Shown here: positions 59,086 to 64,000 of the stretch, piece after piece
Position numbering within the stretch: the stretch's first letter is position 1
Layout: the number at the start of each line of letters is the position of its first letter
From: Arthrobacter nitroguajacolicus_D
GTDB taxonomy: Bacteria; Actinomycetota; Actinomycetes; Actinomycetales; Micrococcaceae
Reading direction: 5' to 3'
Length of the DNA: 64,000 nt
Assembly (NCBI RefSeq): GCF_031455195.1
Contig: NZ_JAVDSH010000002.1
Span: 186,001-250,000, forward strand
Made by a program: the position numbers and the translations under genes
Notes under the pieces: generated by a model
The model's database searches: none
The model's input: the letters and a program-made list of their open reading frames with translations, nothing else
What the model was told of the DNA's origin: nothing

Positions 59086-62000
59086 GGCCATCAGCTGTGC
59101 CAACACTCCGTTGGCAGAGGGCCACGAAGCCGCCAAGGTTCTCCAGTCCCTCCGGATGTGTCGGGAGGTAGTTTGTCAGTTCCGGCGAACGCACAACGAC
59201 GGCACGCCACTGACCGCGCGACACAGCCACGTTGATCCGGTTGCGAAGGAGCAGGAACTCCATGCCCCGGGGAACCTCAGCTGCTGCCGAGGCGGCCATG
59301 GACACGATGACCACCGGTGCTTCCTGCCCTTGGAACTTGTCCACTGTTCCTACCCGCACGCTGAGAAAGCCTGCGGCCCGGAGCTCATGCTTGATGAGCT
59401 GGACCTGGGCGTTGTAGGCCGCGACCACCAGGATGTCGGATTCCTGGAGGGGCTTGGGATCCGGGGCCTGCGAGGGGTCCAGCCATTCCAGTCCCAGATG
59501 GGCTTGGACCTGCCTGACCACTTCGGCGGCTTCTTCGGGCGAGTTGCTCGAATTCCCGGTGTGCGGGACATAGACGCAGGAGATCCCGGGACTCGCCCCT
59601 TCCAAGTGGCGTTCCTTGGCGGCAGGCGCTGACTCGAGCCGGTTGTCGTACGAGAGCTCTGAAACTGCGCTGCAGAGTTCGGGATGCATACGCCAGGACA
59701 GAGCCAGGAAATAGCCCAGTTCCGGCGGCAAGGTGTTGTAGCCATCAGAGAGCCAGCCAAGTGCCGACTCATCTACGGGTTCCGGATGTTTGCCCTGCGT
59801 GACCTGGGGCAGCTGCTGCGGATCGCCCAGGAGCAGGAGCCGTTTGGCTGCGCGACTCACTGCCATGGTGTTAGCCAGCGAGAATTGGCCGGCTTCGTCG
59901 ATGACCAGCAAATCCAAGGAACCGGCGGGGACTTCCTTGCCAACCATGGTCCAGGCGGTCCCGCCGATCAGGGCACCTCCCGGCTTGGCGAGCAAGTCCT
60001 CGACGTTGCCCTTTCCGCAGTGCATCCACGGCACGGGGTTATCGTGCTTGACTTCCTTGGCAACCCGGTGCGGATCCACCCCTGCTTTCTCCACGGCGGC
60101 GCACAGCATGTTCTCCACCACGGCGTGTGACTGCGCCACGACGCCCACCTTCCAGCCGTTGGCTATGAGCCGCGCCAAGACGTGGGCGCCGACATGGGTC
60201 TTGCCACTCCCCGGAGGACCCTGGACGGCCAGGTAGGAATCGTCCAGGTCGGTAACAGCCGCAGTGATGGCGTCGATGTAACCATCAGGCCCGGGCTCCA
60301 CACGAGGCAGGGCCTCCAGGCTCCGCAGCTTGGGCGGCCTTCTCCGCACCAGGTCCAGTGCCGGGTCCTGTGGCCAGTCCGGAAGTGCGTCCTTGAGTTG
60401 TGCTGCCAGCGCGGCGAGGGCCGCCCGCTGGCCTTTCGTAGCGATGGGCGGATCCGGGGTCAGTGCAATGGGCAGTTGGCTGAACGCACTTGAGTCCTTG
60501 CGAAGGCCTTCGGTGATAGTGACCGTTTCGAAGTCCTGGTCCTCTCCAACCTCGGTGACCAGGGTCCCGTTCCAGCCGGCCCTGCCCAGCACGGCCGATT
60601 CCTTCCCCTGCAAGCCGTCCGGAAGGGGCGAGCCATACATTCTGAAGTACTTCTTGCCGGCCTCGAGTCCTGCTCCGTCCCCCGAGCGGCCATAGAGCTT
60701 CACCGTCCGCGCCGGGTTGCTCCGGGGTGTCGGCTTAGCCCAGTCCTGGAGCATCTCAGCGTGATCCACCACGAAGAGGTCACGCTCGTCCGGCCACTGC
60801 GAGGTGGGCTTTTCCAATCGGTCGAAGTGCCCCCACCAATGCTGCTTGTCCTCGCGGCGGTGGTAGCCCACTCCAGCTGCGACGATGCCAATGGCGCGCG
60901 CATCCGCGGTGGACTTCTCATCCTCCGGTAGGCCAGCCAGGTAATCGAACAGGGATTTTTCTTCCGGGGCTGCTTCGTACTTCTCGGGTTCTGTATCTGT
61001 GGGAGCTGCGTCGTCCGATCCGCCGACCGGATGGATGGAGCGTTCTGCCGCCCGGGCGAGAAGCCAGTTGCGCAGCTCCAGGGTTGAGAGGCAGTCGTAC
61101 TCGTTGTAGTCCCGGATGCCCTCAAGGATTGCCGCCGCCGCGTCTGCTTCACCAGTGTCCCGCGCCGTGCAAAAGTCCGCGTAGGCAACCACGGAGGCGC
61201 CGGCGTCGGTGACGTCCCCGGAGCGCAGGTGCTGGCCCATGTAGAGAGGCTCAAGCTTCTTGATGCTGTACGAGTTTTCGGAGACACGGATGCTGTGGCG
61301 CACGGTGTCGTAAAGGTCCACCAGGACGCCCTCGCGCAGGAGATCGTCGACGGCGGATTCGCCCACCACGTGCGTCAGGGAAAGGTTTCTGAGGGCCGTT
61401 TTCTCGTAGGCGGCGTAGTGGTAGATGTGCATCCCCGGATATTGCGCGCGACGTTTGGCCACGTAGTCCAGGAAAGCCACGAACGCTTGGCCTTCTTCAG
61501 CACGCGAGTGCGCCCAGAAGGGCCGGAACACTGGTGCGGCCCCGGGTCCTACAGGATTCTCAATGACGCCGAAGAGGTACTCAAGCCCCCATTTTCCGGT
61601 GACAGGGTCCTGCCAGAGGGGATCGCCCTCGAAATCGAAGAAGATGTCGCCCGGGTCGGGCACGGGGAGCCTGCCCAAGGTGTTGTCAGGAAGCACTGTG
61701 TAACTCACCGACTTGGCTTCGCCGGACTTGTCCGTGTAATTGACCGTTCCATCAGGCGTGCCTGTGCCGGTCTGCAGTTGGGCTTGCTCCCGGAGCCTGA
61801 GGAACATCGGGTCGCCGTCAGCAGGAGAGGCTGCCAGTTGGTCGATGGTGGTGATCCCGGCCTCGATCAGTTTCTTCCGCCGGCTGATGCGCATCCCTGC
61901 AACCATCAGGAGGTCCCGGTGGAACTGGACCTGCTCGGCACAGTAATCGCAGCGGCCGCATGCGGAGAAGCGGGCGTCACCCCATTCGATGGGCCCGGGC

Positions 62001-62656
62001 TCCGCAATGTGCGCAGCGGTCATGCCAAGGAATCGGGCGCGCCGCTCCCTGAACACCGGGAGGACCTGCGACAAAGGGTGGTCGCTGTGGACACGGTTGC
62101 CCAGGACCAGGGTGAGCGTGGGGTCAGGCGTGATGCCGGCCTGCAGCATTTGATCCCCGTACGCGGCCAATTGCAGCAAGGCCGTGACTTTCGCATGCCG
62201 TGCCAGCTTGGTGTCAAAGACTGCGTACATGCCACCGGGACGTTTCACCAGAAAGTCAGAGCGGCCATGGAACTGGCCGTCGAAGAAGGCGGCCTGGAAT
62301 ACGATGTCCGCGCCGGATTTGAGGGCGTCGATGGATTCCGCGTGCTTGGCCGAAAGGGTGGTGCGGTCCATCGCGTCGGCCGGGACGACGTCGTAAACGC
62401 CTTTTCCTGTCGTCGGATCCCAGTGCCCAAACTCAGCCACGAAGTCATCCAGCACCCTGTGCTCATGGACGTCTCCCAGCTGTGCGGTGCGCTCAAGCAT
62501 GGCGTCCGGCGGGAAGTCCGGTTTGGCGGCGCGGCCCAGCTTTTCATCGAGTTTCCGGAGCAACTGGTACTCGCAGGTGGCAGCGATGACGAGGTCGCTG
62601 GCGGAGAAGACCAGGTCCTGCGGGGCGCCTGCGGTCTCGGAATCGAGAAAGAACAC
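59069..62656 (-). CDS. TM0106-family RecB-like nuclease fused to SF1 helicase
   Basis: 1195 residues, GTG start with GGAAGG 9 nt upstream. The N-terminal RecB-like nuclease has 'GRSDFLVKRPGG', 'AVFDTKLA' and four Cys (28, 233, 236, 239, 'CGRCDYC') fit for a 4Fe-4S cluster. A middle RNase H-like segment starts 'PDPGDIFFDFEGDP'. The C-terminal half is an SF1 helicase of the UPF1/DNA2 type: Walker A GPPGSGKT (813-820), 'LLVIDEAGQFS' with Asp920-Glu921, 'VDKFQGQEAPVVIVS' and 'RNRINVAVSRGQ'. It should unwind and cut nucleic acids in repair or defence; the role in actinobacteria is unclear. Confidence 0.9.
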   Translation of the reverse strand: MFFLDSETAGAPQDLVFSASDLVIAATCEYQLLRKLDEKLGRAAKPDFPPDAMLERTAQLGDVHEHRVLDDFVAEFGHWDPTTGKGVYDVVPADAMDRTTLSAKHAESIDALKSGADIVFQAAFFDGQFHGRSDFLVKRPGGMYAVFDTKLARHAKVTALLQLAAYGDQMLQAGITPDPTLTLVLGNRVHSDHPLSQVLPVFRERRARFLGMTAAHIAEPGPIEWGDARFSACGRCDYCAEQVQFHRDLLMVAGMRISRRKKLIEAGITTIDQLAASPADGDPMFLRLREQAQLQTGTGTPDGTVNYTDKSGEAKSVSYTVLPDNTLGRLPVPDPGDIFFDFEGDPLWQDPVTGKWGLEYLFGVIENPVGPGAAPVFRPFWAHSRAEEGQAFVAFLDYVAKRRAQYPGMHIYHYAAYEKTALRNLSLTHVVGESAVDDLLREGVLVDLYDTVRHSIRVSENSYSIKKLEPLYMGQHLRSGDVTDAGASVVAYADFCTARDTGEADAAAAILEGIRDYNEYDCLSTLELRNWLLARAAERSIHPVGGSDDAAPTDTEPEKYEAAPEEKSLFDYLAGLPEDEKSTADARAIGIVAAGVGYHRREDKQHWWGHFDRLEKPTSQWPDERDLFVVDHAEMLQDWAKPTPRSNPARTVKLYGRSGDGAGLEAGKKYFRMYGSPLPDGLQGKESAVLGRAGWNGTLVTEVGEDQDFETVTITEGLRKDSSAFSQLPIALTPDPPIATKGQRAALAALAAQLKDALPDWPQDPALDLVRRRPPKLRSLEALPRVEPGPDGYIDAITAAVTDLDDSYLAVQGPPGSGKTHVGAHVLARLIANGWKVGVVAQSHAVVENMLCAAVEKAGVDPHRVAKEVKHDNPVPWMHCGKGNVEDLLAKPGGALIGGTAWTMVGKEVPAGSLDLLVIDEAGQFSLANTMAVSRAAKRLLLLGDPQQLPQVTQGKHPEPVDESALGWLSDGYNTLPPELGYFLALSWRMHPELCSAVSELSYDNRLESAPAAKERHLEGASPGISCVYVPHTGNSSNSPEEAAEVVRQVQAHLGLEWLDPSQAPDPKPLQESDILVVAAYNAQVQLIKHELRAAGFLSVRVGTVDKFQGQEAPVVIVSMAASAAAEVPRGMEFLLLRNRINVAVSRGQWRAVVVRSPELTNYLPTHPEGLENLGGFVALCQRSVGTADGLKEAR

Positions 62657-62741
62657 CGCGACCCACCTTCCTTCCGTGCCATGGTTAAACCCTTGCAGCC
62701 AAGCTATCAGCGGGCCCCGACAATTTAGCCTTGAAGCAATT

Positions 62742-62747
62742 TAGACT
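62742..62747 (+). promoter_or_regulatory. -10 element of a possible leaderless transcript
   Basis: TAGACT (TANNNT) ends 6 nt before the ATG at 62754, and no Shine-Dalgarno sequence is present. Confidence 0.45.
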
Positions 62748-62753
62748 TCACCC

Positions 62754-63206
62754 ATGACTGAAACAGCCCGCGCCGCCGACCCCGCTTTTGAAGCCGCGTT
62801 CCAGGCCGCGCAGAAGAGTCTCAGCGAGGGCGGGATCCCCATCGGAGCTGCCTTGGCCCGCAACGGTGTGGTCATCGCAAGTGGCCACAACGAACGCGTG
62901 CAGCACGGCGACCCGATCGCGCACGGGGAGATGTCCGCACTACGCGCCGCCGGACGCCAGAAAAGCTACCGTGACACCACGCTCTACACCACGTTGGCAC
63001 CGTGTGCGATGTGCACGGGAACCATCATCCAGTTCAAGATTCCACGCGTTGTAGTGGGCGAAGCGGAGACCTTTCCCGGCGAGTTCGATCTCCTCCGTTC
63101 ACGCGGCGTGGAAGTGGTGGTTTTGGATGATTCCCGGTGCGTCGACATGATGCGGACCTTCCAGGAAAGTCACCCGGAACTGTGGGCTGAGGACATCGCT
63201 GAATAG
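62754..63206 (+). CDS. cytosine deaminase of the yeast (Fcy1) type
   Basis: 150 residues. The zinc motif HGE (His57, Glu59) and PCAMC (Cys84, Cys87) mark the CDA/deaminase fold. 'GGIPIGAALARNG', 'SYRDTTLYTTLAPCAMCTGTIIQFKIPRVVVGE' and the acidic end 'LWAEDIAE' resemble yeast cytosine deaminase more than CodA (amidohydrolase) or tRNA deaminases. It converts cytosine to uracil in salvage; other nucleobases are possible. Confidence 0.85.
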   Translation: MTETARAADPAFEAAFQAAQKSLSEGGIPIGAALARNGVVIASGHNERVQHGDPIAHGEMSALRAAGRQKSYRDTTLYTTLAPCAMCTGTIIQFKIPRVVVGEAETFPGEFDLLRSRGVEVVVLDDSRCVDMMRTFQESHPELWAEDIAE

Positions 63207-63300
63207 GTGAATCGAGCGTAGGCTTGGCATCATCGGCGCTGAGCCGAAAGACTCATCCCGTAGGCCCCGCGTCGGTAATCCAATCGATGAAGGAGGATCC

Positions 63301-63735
63301 ATGAGTGTCGTACGTGAATTCATGTCAACGGACTGCCAGTGCATCGAAGAGGACAAGACTCTTCAGGATGCCGCCAGGCTGATGAGGGACCTGGACTGCG
63401 GCTCACTTCCCATTTGCGGCCGTGACGGCAAGCTCACAGGCTTCATCACCGACCGCGACATTGTGGTCAAGTGTTTGGCTGAGGGCAAGGACGCCCGCGA
63501 AGTCCGCGCCGGCGACCTCGCCACAGGGAAGCCCTACTGGGTTGACGCAGATGCCAACGTCGATGACGCCATCGTGATGATGGAAGAGCACCAGGTGCGC
63601 CGCCTGCCGGTCATCAGCGACCACAAGCTGGTGGGCATTATCAGCCAGGGCGACATCGCCCGCCACCACTACGCAGAAGAACGCCTTGGTGAAATGGTGG
63701 AGCACATCTCCGCCAAGGAGCACATGGCCCACTAG
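63301..63735 (+). CDS. CBS-pair domain protein
   Basis: 144 residues, GAAGGAGG before the ATG. Two CBS motifs: 'VREFMSTDCQCIEEDKTLQDAARLMRDLDCGSLPI' (4-38) with 'ITDRDIVVKCLAEG', and 'PYWVDADANVDDAIVMMEEHQVRRLPVISDHKLVGIISQGDIARH' (about 78-122). Stand-alone CBS pairs bind adenine nucleotides and act as sensors. No effector partner is visible. Confidence 0.9.
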   Translation: MSVVREFMSTDCQCIEEDKTLQDAARLMRDLDCGSLPICGRDGKLTGFITDRDIVVKCLAEGKDAREVRAGDLATGKPYWVDADANVDDAIVMMEEHQVRRLPVISDHKLVGIISQGDIARHHYAEERLGEMVEHISAKEHMAH

Positions 63736-63776
63736 GCCCGGCCCTATTACGGGTAGCCGGCCACCAACCCCAGCCG

Positions 63777-63820
63777 CCGCGAGGCACTCCTTCCGAGGAA
63801 CGCCTCGCGGCCCGTCTTTT
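63777..63820 (+). terminator. rho-independent terminator
   Basis: CCGCGAGGC (63777-63785) pairs with GCCTCGCGG (63802-63810), with a smaller inner stem; CCCGTCTTTT follows. It ends the CBS gene. Confidence 0.8.
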
Positions 63821-63907
63821 GCTCCAACTACACCACTAACAGGGCCGCAGGGATAGGCCCTGCAGGAAGCCGGACCTGAAACTGTCGGCCGGGTGAGGCA
63901 AACTGTC

Positions 63908-64000
63908 ATGGTGACTTCAAATCTCCAACACCAGTCAGCCGACTCCGCTATCCACGCCCAGATCGCCGAAGAACTCGGCGTCAAAGCCTGGCAGGTCAAG
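63908..64000 (+). CDS. tex: Tex family transcription accessory protein, N-terminal fragment
   Basis: 31 codons, from an ATG with GAGG about 9 nt upstream, run off the right edge. 'IHAQIAEELGVKAWQVK' is the conserved start of Tex, the RNA-binding S1-domain protein that recycles transcription complexes. The rest of the gene is outside the window. Confidence 0.7.
   Translation, partial: MVTSNLQHQSADSAIHAQIAEELGVKAWQVK

Overview
The window is high-GC DNA with short intergenic gaps, ATGA/GTGA gene overlaps, frequent GTG and TTG starts, several apparently leaderless promoters and actinobacterial families (BioB followed by a BsaP-like protein, TM0106-type nuclease-helicase, cupin-XRE regulators). 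This suggests a soil actinobacterium of the Arthrobacter/Paenarthrobacter group (Micrococcaceae). That placement is inferred from gene content and style, not from a marker gene. It looks chromosomal. I see no rRNA, tRNA, CRISPR array, transposase or phage genes.

Layout. 1-4.9 kb: end of a sugar ABC importer ATPase, a LacI repressor and a sugar/inositol-type set (two Gfo/Idh/MocA dehydrogenases, one TIM-barrel isomerase). 5-12.6 kb: a large secreted PIG-L/FG-GAP protein, a LOG-like protein, two tandem membrane-anchored matrixin proteases and a ferritin-like/VIT1 metal transporter. 12.8-22 kb: small proteins, then an SSS symporter divergent from an XRE-cupin regulator, a DUF559 nuclease remnant, an APC permease, and an agmatinase-TPP enzyme pair that shares GTTGT/ACAAC inverted-repeat elements with the symporter region. 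22-30 kb: MarR regulator plus DHA2 efflux pump, a heterodimeric ABC exporter, a thioesterase and CutC. 30.2-35.2 kb: a GH-like protein and a DUF5107 protein. 35.3-42.8 kb: McrBC type IV restriction, a PLDc_N-like small protein, a sensor kinase/response regulator pair with a His-less HPt protein, and an orphan Vsr endonuclease. 42.8-50.8 kb: bioB with a downstream BsaP-like gene, an NCS1 permease, CsbD, a zinc alcohol dehydrogenase, small proteins, a SIS-domain protein and an old yellow enzyme. 50.9-59.1 kb: a GntR-controlled eight-gene operon for a C4 or related sugar (TIM-barrel isomerase, DhaK-DhaL kinase, RpiB, HADH-like dehydrogenase, SDR, a 30-residue membrane peptide, MFS transporter, TIM homologue). 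59-64 kb: TM0106 nuclease-helicase, yeast-type cytosine deaminase, CBS protein and the start of tex.

The strongest candidates for under-described biology are the GntR/TCCTATAGGA tetrose-type operon with its HADH-like enzyme and tiny membrane peptide, the agmatinase-TPP-enzyme-symporter regulon, the BioB-BsaP pair, the McrB with an EVE/PUA-like N-terminal reader, and the secreted PIG-L/FG-GAP protein.
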